Origin: Cryptomeria japonica
Taxonomy: Eukaryota; Streptophyta; Pinopsida; Cupressales; Cupressaceae
DNA length: 64,000 nucleotides
NCBI RefSeq assembly: GCF_030272615.1
Contig: NC_081406.1
Location: 218,496,997 to 218,560,996 of the forward strand
Direction: 5' to 3'
A program made the position numbers and the translations under genes. Below the pieces are notes generated by a model, which did no database searches, was not told the origin of the DNA, and saw only the letters and a list, made by a program, of their open reading frames with translations. Below are positions 1 to 10,663 of this stretch, in pieces (positions within the stretch are counted from its first letter, which is position 1; each line of letters opens with the position of its first letter).

Positions 1-2
1 GC

Positions 3-1320
3 ATCTCAGAGTTAAAGAATCAACAAGATGACACCAAGGAGTGTCAATGTAAAGATCTAGCATCTAAGATAGAGGTAAAAGACAAAGAATATCAACAGCT
101 AGTTGGATAAATAGAGATTCGCTGAAATGACCTTGAGAATTGTCAGGATGAGCTCATGGTAAGAATCTGATTTGATGGCAGTAGTGATGCCTTGGACAAA
201 ATGTTGAAAAATAAAAAGCATGCCAAGGACACTGAAAGATTAGGAAGTGGTGTCAGTGAATGCTCCACCAACAAGAATATCCCCACAATGACATTCTGTT
301 TGTCTCCTCAAATGGAGATAACAAGGGACAAACCTTCATAGTTAGAAATGCTCCCCGAAAGAAGGTTGATCTAACCACAACCGGTAAAGACATGCAAATA
401 AGGATGAGTATCAGTGTTGCAAGGAGAAATAATGCAGATCCTAAAGGAAAAGGGAAGATGGGAGAAGACAACTTCACTGGAAGCAGGAACATGAGAAGAC
501 AACAAAGAAGACCTCCTACTAGTAGAGCACAAGGAAATGCTACCATCCACAAGTCAAGGCAAGTGTGGAAGAAGAAGGGATCTGATGGAAGAACTGCAGA
601 AGGTGAGCAACCTAGGGTCCATCCCCAGAGAAGTAGAAATGGAGATGCAAGACCGGTAAGATCTCCCCATGCATGGCAGAATAAGTTTGTAAGTTATAAA
701 CCTTTCTTCTCAGGTTATTGCTTTGCATGTAATGATCATGGCCATAGGGCAGAAGAATGTAGAAAGGGATCTAGAAGGAAAAATCTATGATCTCATAGAT
801 ATCATGCAAATGAGCAAAATGTTTCAAGGAGTAGAAACATGCATAATTCCTCTCCCGTTTGTTCAAATAGTGTTTGTTATAACTACAATGGTTTTGGCCA
901 TAGAGAGTTTGAATGTAGGAAGAGGAACTTGTAGTCATATGGAACCCGACATAGAAACTATGCTCAACATAGAAATGAATATAGAGCATATGGAAGTCAG
1001 AGACCTGCATGGAACCAAAGGAGACATATCCCTACAAGATCAAGAGGCCCACTGGTTTTGGTTGCCAGTCACAACAACATGACCAAAAGAAGATGGTCAA
1101 ACCGGTATGTTAGAAGATTCCCCAATCATGAGGTTGGGATGGATGTTGTGTGCTACCATAGCATTTCTTCCTGTTGTCATGCAAAATCCAAAAATGTAAG
1201 GACAAATATGTAGAAGAAGGTAAGACCTTCTCCCAAGGTTGAAAATGGGAAGAAGAATGTGACCAAGTAGGCATGGAGGGAGAAGGAAGAAGATGCAACC
1301 ATGGATCGACACTATGCATT
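3..1320 (+). pseudogene. gag-like ORF remnant with coiled coil and two CCHC knuckles
   Basis: In frame 3 the first 250 bases encode a charged, coiled-coil-like segment interrupted by three stops. The frame then shifts and continues as a basic, Arg/Lys-rich region (260-790). A complete CX2CX4HX4C zinc knuckle lies at 719-760 (CFACNDHGHRAEEC). A second knuckle in the same frame at 875-916 has its second cysteine replaced by Tyr (CYNYNGFGHREFEC). Such knuckles bind genomic RNA in retrotransposon Gag proteins. The order coiled coil, basic linker, knuckles resembles element E. The frame is broken by many stops after 790, so no functional protein is expected. Copia-type Gag is inferred from context; I did not recognise a specific family. 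Confidence 0.65.
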
Positions 1321-2470
1321 CAATGCATAGGTGATATCTCCTAAGGCGTATAGGAGATGAAGGACCTTAAGGGGAGTAGTACACTAACCTTATCATTCAT
1401 GCCCTCAGTGAAGAAGGACACATGGAAGGACAAGTTGTTGTTGGTATGAAGGAAGAAAATGAGAAGATAAGTGTGTGTAGTGGCTGCCTTGGCTACACAC
1501 TTGCAGATCTGACATAGATCACTACTGCATGTGTTAATAATTAGCATATTTACAATTGGCATTAGATGCCATTGACACAATATGTCAGGAGTTATAGGAA
1601 GGTGCTTCGGTAGTGACAATGGACCGGTACAAGAAACTGGTATGTGCAGGATGTTACTGGTAAGAATTCTAATAGGTTCTTGCAGGTTATGTAAGACAAT
1701 AAGGCTAGAGATCATTGCATTAGCCCCAGTAGCATGGAATGAGGAGTTTATGTCTCTGGTGGTGTTGATGAAGACCTGAATGACATATGTTGGCCCAATT
1801 GTTGATCATCCAGGCATGCATGTTTTTGGGCTAACCGGTTTGATTTATGGCATGATGATGACATTGTATGACATTGTATACATCCAAAATCATGTCACAG
1901 GCTGTGGTAGATATAATGGAGCTGAAAAATCATCAAATGATCACATTTGTATAGCTCAACCAGTATATGGAGAATATTGGAGCTCCGGTATTGGACCTGA
2001 CCGACATTGTGGACCTGAGATGTATAACTCAGGGGGAGTTCAAGGGTTCATAATATTGAATTGGGATGCTTGAACTTGTGAGGATATTGGCTTCCTCAAC
2101 TGCAGATGATGGAAATTATTGTAAGAGTACCCAGGAGAAGTTCATGATTGAGGGTATCTACTTTCCCAATTGGTTGCATTCATAGTACACTCACATTTGA
2201 CTCTAAAGATAAAATGGGATCAAATAGGGGATGTTGCAGTCTGACCGGCGGGTATGCTGTATTTATTGACACATCCTTGAACAATTGAGTGCTTCAACAA
2301 TTGGTATCAGATTAGTATGCTCAATTGGTGTTAGTCGGCGGTTGAGCCCTTCATCTCAAGTGTTGTAACTTGATAAGATGTAACATTGGTATTAGAGGGG
2401 AGAAAAATCTATGTTAGTGCCTGGTAGATACAAGGAGGAGAGAAACCCTGACAGTTCCCTTTGCCATTAT
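1321..2470 (+). other. Internal non-coding or decayed region of element A
   Basis: Short open stretches exist (for example 1780-2073) but none shows a recognisable domain. The position between the knuckle ORF and the PPT suggests decayed accessory coding sequence or 3' untranslated sequence of element A. Confidence 0.5.
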
Positions 2471-2474
2471 TGTC

Positions 2475-2606
2475 AAAGGGGGAGAAAGATTATGTATTAC
2501 ACCGCATACTACATGTGTGAGAATCCATGGATCACACAAAGGGGGAGAGAGAATATGTAGTATGTTAGAGACTACATGTGTTGACATTAATGCCAAAGGG
2601 GGAGAT
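2475..2606 (+). promoter_or_regulatory. Triplicated polypurine tract before the LTR of A
   Basis: The string AAAGGGGGAGA occurs at 2475, 2538 and 2595, spaced 63 and 57 bp apart. The last copy abuts the LTR start TGTTGG at 2607 and is the expected PPT for plus-strand priming. The two extra copies sit in related flanking sequence, so the whole unit appears tandemly multiplied. Confidence 0.75.
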
Positions 2607-5061
2607 TGTTGGCATTGTGTTGTCATTGATAACAACCGAAATAGGATGGCTACCGATATGAGATATATGTGTTGCACTATTATGGATGCATACCAAATGT
2701 GATATATTTGATGTCACTTATTATTACAGGTCACTAGTAAGGGAGAGAATGTCATTCAATACAATGACCATTGGAGTCACCGGTATGATATATGGATAAG
2801 AGACCGAAATGATATAACAGCTGGTAAATGATGACATCCAAGATGTTGGGCTGTTGATTATGACAAAGAGGTGGAATGTTATCTAAATCACATCAACACA
2901 AGAGGAGAAGGATGTATAGGTCACCAGTATGTTGTATGGATGCAAAACAACTGACTCCCACCTGACAAAGATGCAGTCGCCAATTTGAAGAGATGTCTGA
3001 CAATAAATGTGCCTCAATCGGATCACATGTGTCTGTTTGAAGATATACTGCTCAAACAGGGAAGCCACATTGGTGCATTACAGGATGCAGATGACAAGGA
3101 TCCACTCCCACCAATAAGTGGAGCTTATCTCCTATTATACAAAGTGTGCATCATAGTTTAGTGAGATAAGACAAAAGAGTTAAAGGCAAGTGTTTGAAGG
3201 GTCACGTCGGATCTAATGGTGAATCACAAAGATGCCTCAAGTGCATGAAATCAGGGATATGCACTGGACCAACAGAGAAGGCATGTTGAGAAGCCAGTAC
3301 AGAGGAAGAAGTGATGGGATTGTCACTTTAACAAACCAATTGAGATGATGTTTGGGTTGATGAAGAAGTAGGCAAGACTGAGCAGTTGCAGATAGAGAGT
3401 GCAATAGGTATGCAAATGAATCAGATGGAAATAGTTGAAGGTTGATGACATGGTGTCATCAAAGGTGTTTACTAATAAGTATGTCCACCGATAATGTGGA
3501 AAAAGTGTAGATGCAGAAGAGTTCCATCTAATGAGGATGTGCATAAGGTAGGTTACCAAGTGTGCTAACCAGTTGAGTGTTCCACCTAAAGAGAAGCCAA
3601 GTGCAGAGTGATGGAAGACCAGTTAGGGTTTAATTGATAGAGTTAGTAAGCTGGTAGATGGAGCACCGGTATTATGTGTTGTTTGGTGACCGACATGATG
3701 ACCAAGCTAAGGTGCATGCCAATGATGATGACACGTAGGGCACAAGTGTCATGCATGCAAGGGTCGGTGAAGTATGGGTCAGTGAGGTAGCTGGCAGGTT
3801 GACATTTATGTTGACTACGTGTTTCATGGGATGCGCATCAACGGTTTGTGGCTTGAGGTCAGATGGACAACAAAGATCCAACAAAGATTGTTTGAGTAGA
3901 TCAAGGTAGGTGAAGGAAATTGTGAAGCCATTCTTGATGATCGACCAAGAAATCCGCTGATAGGTTAAAAGTAGGTTGCTAAAAATAGAAGGTGTGATCA
4001 GGAAGGCACGACACTGGAGAGATTGATTGATGAGTTATAGTTTATCAATCAAGGTGATCAAATCTCGTGAGATGTGATTGGATTTGGCTTGCCTCGAGGT
4101 CAATGAGTAAACCCTAACTTCCCAAAGTTTGAATTGATTTTTGGCAGGAAAACCAGTTTATAAATATGCAAGCCAAAATCAATGAAGGCTACCAATGAAT
4201 GAGATAGTGTTGTTGCATGTGAGAAGAAATCAGTCAAGTGCTCAATGAGTATCAGAGGAGAGACTGAGTGTGAGAGAGAATTGGGTTGAAGGGTTCAACC
4301 AACATCATTGAGGCAACCAATAGACAACCACTGGGTGTGACAGAAGAGAGAACTGACAGAGACCATACTGCTACAGAAGAGTTGTAGAAGATTGCAAAGA
4401 AGGCAAGCAGAGAACCGACAGAGTGTAGTATCAGTGGAGAGCAACAGTGTAGCAGAGAGAACTGATAGATAGCAGAACTGACAAAGAGAGAATCAAGAGA
4501 GAAGAAGAAGAGACTAAACAGGTGTAGGTGCAATAGAGAGTAAGGTTGCACCAGTGAGAGGGTGAGTAGAGAACCGCCAATGAATTGGATAGAAGATCTA
4601 GTAGAGAGATTTGAAGAAAAGTTACAAAATTCATTTGTAACAAGACTATTACTTTTGTACTTGAATATACTCATAGTATCCCGCTGAGTTGGAGCTCAGT
4701 GCAGGGGTTGTAGCTCCTTGGGTTGGTGCCCTAAATCAGGGGTTGGTTCTCCTTAGGTTGGTGCTCCTTGGGTTGGTGCCCTAAACATTGTAATCAAAGT
4801 TTCATTATGAGGCTGGATTGGAGTAGTAGACTCCAACAACATTTTTCACCGAGGTTTTTCCCATCATAGGTTTTCCTCATATATGCTAGTTTTATGTGAT
4901 GTCTCCTTCATGTGTGAGTGCATTTGTGTTTGTCTCACACCTAACTAGTAAGTCTACTTTCTGTTAGATATGATAACTGATATACACACATAGGATAGAT
5001 AAAGAGAAAATTTTGCAAACTACCGATTCACCGCCCTCTCAGTGGTTCATTGTGTCTAACA
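2607..5061 (+). repeat. 3' LTR of element A (2455 bp)
   Basis: Begins TGTTGGCATT right after the PPT and ends TGTCTAACA. Near the 3' end it carries the same end module as the other LTRs here: a GGTTTTTCC-like block (about 4845-4885) and a C-rich CACCGCCCTCTCAG block (about 5029) close to the terminus. Between are GA-rich stretches (4230-4620) and short direct repeats of a ccttgggttggtgccctaaa type at 4717-4795. The second LTR is outside the window. Confidence 0.75.
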
Positions 5062-5089
5062 CTAGTTTGTTAGGGTCAAATCTTAAAGG

Positions 5090-6335
5090 TAAGGCAATTT
5101 TGCCTATTCCCCATTAAGTGGACCTGGAGTCTGGGTTTTGTTCCATTTCTATTCTGGATTGTATCGTGGAAAAGAATATGGATAACCTGGCCTCTATCCT
5201 AGTTGGTAAGTTTGTTGGTCCTTGTCCTAATATTGAAACTGTTAGAGCTTGGGTGACTTGAAAATGGAATGGAAAGGGTCAGATAGATGTGGTTGCGATG
5301 TCCAATGATTTTTCCTCTTTTTTCTTTGTCTGTGAGAAAGACCTACGCTGTGTATTGGCGGGCGACCCCTGGATGCTAGGAAAATCCTTGTTGGCTCTCA
5401 AAAAATGGGAATCAGGCTTCAACCTGAAATAATGGGAATGTAATGAGGCTCCTATATGAGTGCGGTTGTTGGGTTTTCCTATGGATTATTGGGGTGAAGA
5501 AATCTTTGTTCAGATTGCAACGTGCTTCAGTGAGCTCCTTTCAATTGATTCAATGACTTCTTTTAAGCACCTGGTATATGCTAGAATATGTGTGAATGTA
5601 AAACAATCTGCTAACCTGCCAAATGAGATTGACTTGTTCTCAAAACTGGGTAGATGGGTTTGGAAAGTGGAGTATGAATCTATTCCCTTTTCTTTCTTTC
5701 ACTGTAAAAAAGTTGGATAGTGGGCTAGGGAACGTCGTTCTAAGTCTAAGTCTAAGAAGATCTAGAAAAAGAAAGATGAGATGTCGGGAGTGGACTAGGT
5801 GGAACCCTTGCCTTTTGGTTCCCCTCCAAGCTTAAATGGAGTGAGTTATGCTCTGACTGCTCTTGTTGATGTGCCAGATCCAAACCCTTTAAATATGGAT
5901 CCATCTAGTGAGGAAGGGGTTGTAGGGGAAATTTTGACTCCTGAGGAGATTTCTCATGGGGATGAGATTTCGATGGAGGTTAATGGGGAGCAGGATAACC
6001 CCATCTACCTAGTTGTTGAAGTCAGTAACTCTATGGAGACAAGGCTGTAGGCTGATAATTTTATGTAATATGCTCTGGAAAACTCAAATCCATTTATAGA
6101 AGTCAGAGCTAAGAATAGAAGAAGGAATTCCCCAAATGGTCATAACTCAACACTAGTGTCCAGTGGAGTTAAAACTAGAAAATGACAAAAGGCAGACTAT
6201 GGGTCTGATTTGAAGGGAGTGGGGAGGACACCCATTGCGATTAGCAGAGACAAACATAGTTGGGCGTCCATTGCTAATGGATCCTAGAGAACATTAGAGG
6301 ACATGGGGATTGGCTCCCCCTCTCCAATCAAATGA
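5090..6335 (+). pseudogene. LINE ORF1, DUF4283-like RNA-binding protein (decayed)
   Basis: One frame can be followed from about 5090 to a TGA at 6333-6335 through about ten in-frame stops. Characteristic DUF4283 features are visible: GKFVGPCPN early, GDPWMLGKSLL near 5370, then VRLLGFPMDYW and YARICVNV at 5459-5610. In plant LINEs this domain precedes a zinc knuckle; here the segment at 5685-5735 (HCKKVG, stop, WARE) looks like a ruined knuckle. A Ser/Lys-rich basic stretch and an acidic Pro-rich tail follow. ORF1 proteins coat LINE RNA. The TGA overlaps the ORF2 ATG (ATGA at 6332). The N-terminus is missing. Confidence 0.75.
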
Positions 6336-7200
6336 AAGTTATATCCTAGAATATTAGGGGACTGAATCATCCCCACAAGCATAATCTTCTATCCAACTTG
6401 ATTAGAGATCATAAGCTGGATATTTGTCTTGTTCAAGAAACCAAAACACCTAGTTGTAAAGTGGAAAAGATTAAATTGGCTGGTTTTAGAGACTACGGGA
6501 CTCATTGTGTTGATGATGTTGGGTCATCTGGTAGAATTGCCACTTTCTGGAATCCTAGATTATTAACTGGTAATATTGTCTTAACTTCTCCTAATCACAT
6601 AACTACTAGATCTACCAGTCTTAAAGATGAGTCTTCTTGGATCATATCCAATATCTATGCCCCAAATGGGAAAAATGCTAGAAAAGTTCTTTGGTCCTCG
6701 ATCATTAATGCTAGATTGGCCTTCCCTAATGAGAAATGTATCTTATTGGGGGATTTTAACACTCCTCTATCTACTTTGGATAAGTCTAGTGGGATGTCGA
6801 TTTCAGATGCCAATAGACAGGACCTTGCAGACATGATGAACTCTCTGGGATTGTTAGACCTGGATCTCCTTGGGGCTAAATTCACTTTGTCTAACAAGAG
6901 AAGTGGGCGGGGCCTCATTCAAGTTAAGCTGGACCGGGGTATTATCTCTCCTAAGTGGATTCAAGATGCTTCATGTAGGCTAAATTCACTTTTTAGAATT
7001 GGTTCTAACCAATTCCCTATCAGTCTAAGTGTGTCCGCTTTGACTGGGAGGAAATCTTTCCCCTTCCAGTTTGAGAAGATGTGGTTGTTAGATTCAAAAA
7101 TACATGACAAAATTTATGATTGGTGGAATGTTCATATTTAGGGGACTGCAATGTTTAGAGTGGCTAAGAAACTCTCCAACGTCAAGTCCAAAATTCAATA
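6332..7200 (+). pseudogene. LINE ORF2, AP-like endonuclease domain
   Basis: Starts at ATG 6332, with codon 6 a TAG where the family normally has Trp (S-stop-NIRGLN). Motifs of the exonuclease-endonuclease-phosphatase fold follow in order: LVQETKT (catalytic Glu), SNIYAPN and LLGDFNTPL (Asp/Asn). The usual SDH near the end of the domain reads SNQ here (RIGSNQFPI near 7000), so the last Asp and His are both lost. The domain nicks target DNA for target-primed reverse transcription in active LINEs. A further stop at 7139-7141 breaks the frame, which then continues towards RT. Confidence 0.85.
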
Positions 7201-8997
7201 CTAGAACAAAGCCTCTTTCGGTAATATTTTTCAGATAAAAGAGAAGCTCAAGAAGGATCCAGATGATGTCCAAAATCAGATTCGAGATTTTGGGTATGAT
7301 CTTGTGATTATGGATAAAGAAATTGAGTTATTAACCAAACTTCATGATATCATCTCCAAGGAGCAGGAATTTTGGAAGCAGAGGTCTAGAGCTTTATGGC
7401 TCAAATGTGGTGATAGAAATACACAGTTTTTTCATATGACCACTCTCAAACATAGGACATCAAAGAGAATCAACAAAATCTTGGTGGATCAATGCTGGAT
7501 TGATAAGCATGAGGAGCTGAACCAGAAAGTTATTATATATTTCTCTCTTCTTTCCGATGATGGTCCTCTTGATGATAATGCTCAAGATGAGATCACGCGG
7601 GAGTTTAGTAGCACCATCTCTCAGGACATGAATAAGGAGCTAACCATAATTCCCTTCCATGAAGAGGTCAAAGTTGTGGTCTTCTCTTTTGAAGATTATA
7701 AGGTTCCTGGCCCTGATGGTTTCCCTATGTTTTTTTTCCAAAACTTTTGGCAGATTATTGGTTCTGATGTTGTGGATGCTACGAGAGATTTTTTTGGTTC
7801 CAGATTGCTTCTTAAGGAGTTTAATGCCACCTTTTTTGTCCTTATCCCCAAAAATTCTGATGCCAACTCTTTTCAGAACTTTAGACCCACTAGTTTATGC
7901 CAATTCGATCTATAAAATCTTCACTAAGATTCGTGTGTTCAGGCTTAAGAAAATCCTCCCTTCTTTAATTTTGAAGCATCAGAATGGGTTTATCCCTAGT
8001 AGACAGATTTTGGATTCTATTATTGTGGTTCATGAAAATATCCACTCCTTATCTATCAATAAGAAGCCTAGTTTTTTGTTGAAGGTCAATTGGAAAATTT
8101 TGTTTAAAATGCTTCGATCCTTTGGCTTTGGAAATCAGTTCATCCAGCTAGTTAATCAGTGTGTGTCTACTCCTAAATTTTTGGTTCTAATCAATGGCTC
8201 TGTGTCTAGTTTCTTCTCTACGTCGAGGGGTATTAGACAAGGGGATCCTCTTTTCCCTTTCCTTTTTATTATGATGAGTGAAGTGTTCAACAAAATTATC
8301 CAAAAAGAAGTTAGAAAGATAAACATGTTGGGTTTACGACCCTCTTCCCAAACTACAATTTGTGGATGATACCTTGTTGATGGGGGAAAGATCAATTAAA
8401 GAAGAAAAAACTCTTAAAGTTATCCTGGATATATATGAGAAAGGAACTGGGCAAAAAATCAACATTTCTAAAAGGTCCATTTTTTTCATGAATAGCCCTA
8501 AGCATGGAAAAATGAAGATTGTCAATATTTTGGGTTGTAAGATGGCAGCCCTTCCTGATTCATATTTGGGCTTACCCCTATGTGTGGGACCTACCTCAGA
8601 TTCATTTTGGTCTAGTCCGATTGATAGATTCCAAAACAAGTTGGCTGGATGGAAAGGGGCTTTGTTAAATCAAGCTAGTAAACTTCAGTTGATCAAGGCT
8701 TTGCTTCAAAATCTTTTGGTCTATGCTATGAGTATCTATAAAATCTCTGTCAAATTTTCTGATAGAATGGAAAGAATACATAATCATTTTCTTTGGTCAG
8801 GAACTAAATCCAAGAATAGACTTCATTTAGTTGCATGGGACAAAGTCTGTTTACCCAAAAATAGGGGAGGTATGGACATAAGGCATTTGAGAGACTTCAA
8901 CAAGGATCTAATGGCTAAGCAATTTTGGAGATCTTTAAAGGAGAGTAATGAATGGATTGATATTTTCAAGGGAAAATACCAAATTCATGGTTTCTAA
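7201..8997 (+). pseudogene. LINE ORF2, reverse transcriptase domain
   Basis: RT motifs are spread over three frames: YKVPGPDGFP near 7700, NATFFVLIPK near 7830, GFIPSRQILDSI near 7990, GIRQGDPLFPFLF near 8235 and the catalytic FVDD at 8359-8370. Frameshifts lie near 7890 and 8340. After the catalytic motif the frame is open to 8997, with the family segments SYLGLPLCVG, LNQASKLQLIKALLQ and KNRGGMDIRHLRDFN. Matches to plant non-LTR RT are strong in order and spacing. With two frameshifts and upstream stops it cannot make active enzyme. Confidence 0.9.
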
Positions 8998-9990
8998 AGG
9001 ATTTTGGAAAATTATACCCTACCGACTTCAACTTCTAATCTATGGAACAATTTCTTCAGTTCCAATCCCATTATCAATCAAGGAAGCAAATGGGTTCTAG
9101 GGAATGGGAGAAATATCAGGTTTTGGGATGATTGATGGATGGGAGAGGGGTCATTTTCTGATTCATTGTGGGCTCCCCAATTCAAAGAAAAATGCATTAG
9201 ATTGATTGGTGCCTGGGTGGCAAATTATATCAGAGATGGAGTTTGGGTGGACCTCACAAGGTTTGATGCTTCTTTGGCACCTTTACAACCTTGGCTTAAC
9301 CTGATCCAAATCTCCTCCTCTCAGGTGGAGTACTTGGTCATTTGGAATGGGTCTACTTCTCGATAATTCATGGTGGCCGATGCTTTCAAGATCATTACTA
9401 TGTCTTTTTCTCATGTCCCCTTTTGGGCAGGAGTTTGGAATAAGCTCTTAATTCCTAAAATTACATTTTGTTCTGGCCGTTTATGCACGATAAGATCTCT
9501 ACCACTAATAATATATGTAAACATGGTCTCCCCATCACCAATAGATGTTTTTTATGTAAAGAAGAAGATGAAAAAAGTTAGACATCTTCTCTTACATTGT
9601 TCCTTTGCTAGGGATATTTAGGGTTTCTTCCTCAATATGTGGACGAATAATTGGGTCTCCCCTAATTCTATATAGAAATTTTGGTGCCAATGGAAGTGCC
9701 CCTTTGGTAACCATGCACTTGGTATTCTATGAAACATCTCCTTGATGCACATTGCCTGGGGTATATGGAAGGAAAGGAATAATAGGGTTTTCAGAGATAT
9801 GGAGTCCACGACTCAAGTAGTGGGGATCAGAATAAGGAATGCTATTAAGGAAAACTTTCTCAATTATTGCCTCGATAGGAAAAATGACCCTCCACTTGAT
9901 TCTAACTAGGAGGAATGGGACACTATAAAAAGATGGCATATTTGTTGGAATATCTATGTTCTTGTCTATAAAATAAAACATAGCAGAGTG
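8998..9990 (+). pseudogene. LINE ORF2, zf-RVT and linker region
   Basis: Continues in the RT frame with stops. NGRNIRFWDD followed by TGA at about 9133 stands where a Trp codon is expected. The zf-RVT zinc-binding segment lies at about 9430-9620: LIPKITFC, then RCFLCKEEDEK in a shifted frame, then VRHLLLHCSFARDI. Its Cys residues are split between frames by an indel. The link to RNase H (WGIWKERNNRVFRD near 9760) is preserved. Confidence 0.75.
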
Positions 9991-10523
9991 AATGTTTTAT
10001 GGCATCTGCCTGCTCTGGGGTGGATCAAAATCAATATCGATGGGGCGGCCAAGGGAAATATTGGGCCAACATGTTGTGGGGGAGTGGCAAGGAATTATTT
10101 GGGTTTCTGGTCTCTGCGGTGGTGCTCCCTTTGGGCACCTAGACTAACTATTATGTGAAGGCCAACATTGCCTACATAGGGATACACATGGTGAGCAAGG
10201 AAGGTTTTAGATGGGTTTGGTTGGAAAGTGACTCGCTCAACATTGTGAAGTGCATCAGGTGTAGTATGGAGCCAAGCTGGACTAATTTGAACTTGATTAA
10301 GGATTGTCTTGAAATGATTGCCAATATGGAGGAGTTCAAGATTTCACACTTTTTTTGGGAAGGAAATAAACCAGCGGATCATGTTACCAACTTGGATATT
10401 GAAAATGTGGTGATTAGATGTTGGAGAGGAAGGGAAACCTTCCTAAAAACTCTGTGCGACCTGGCAAGAAATGATACTGATATCTTTGACCTTACAAATG
10501 AATTCAATGATGAGAGATTATGA
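9991..10523 (+). pseudogene. LINE ORF2, RNase H domain
   Basis: WIKINIDGAAKGN at about 10021 carries the first catalytic Asp of plant RNase H (RVT_3 type), followed by GGVARN. The second half is in another frame from 10155: KANIAYIGIHM, then WVWLESDSLNIV (Glu/Asp), and FWEGNKPADHVTN (expected His-Asn-Ala-Asp region) near 10360. A frameshift near 10100-10155 separates the halves. In plant LINEs this domain removes template RNA. Confidence 0.8.
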
Positions 10524-10663
10524 TGGGATGAGAACCCTTGGGAAGGTATTTCAAATTATTACCACTTTGAGAAGCTCTAGAAACTTTAGCTCATCTTGTT
10601 TCTGGTTTAGTTTTTTTTTTGGTTTTGCGCCTAGTTTGCAGTTGTCTGGATTGCTTGCATAAC

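Larger units (their letters stand above)
1..5061 (+). mobile_element. LTR retrotransposon A, 3' portion (non-autonomous)
   Basis: Only the 3' part of this element is in the window. It shows a gag-like coding remnant with zinc knuckles, a long non-coding stretch, polypurine tracts and a 3' LTR that starts TGTTGG and ends CTAACA. The orientation is plus because the PPT lies directly before the LTR. No protease, integrase or reverse transcriptase motif is seen in the 2.6 kb of internal sequence, so it is probably non-autonomous, although a pol region upstream of the window cannot be excluded. Its LTR ends exactly where LINE ORF1 coding begins, which suggests insertion into the LINE; the 5-bp copy to look for at the far end is the ctagt at 5062. 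Confidence 0.8.

Noticed and set aside
253-552. Hydrophobic minus-strand ORF
   Set aside because: Shadow of the Gag-like frame on the plus strand.
4252-4674. 140-codon minus-strand ORF rich in Ser and Leu
   Set aside because: Antisense of a GA-rich stretch in the LTR of element A; no domain.
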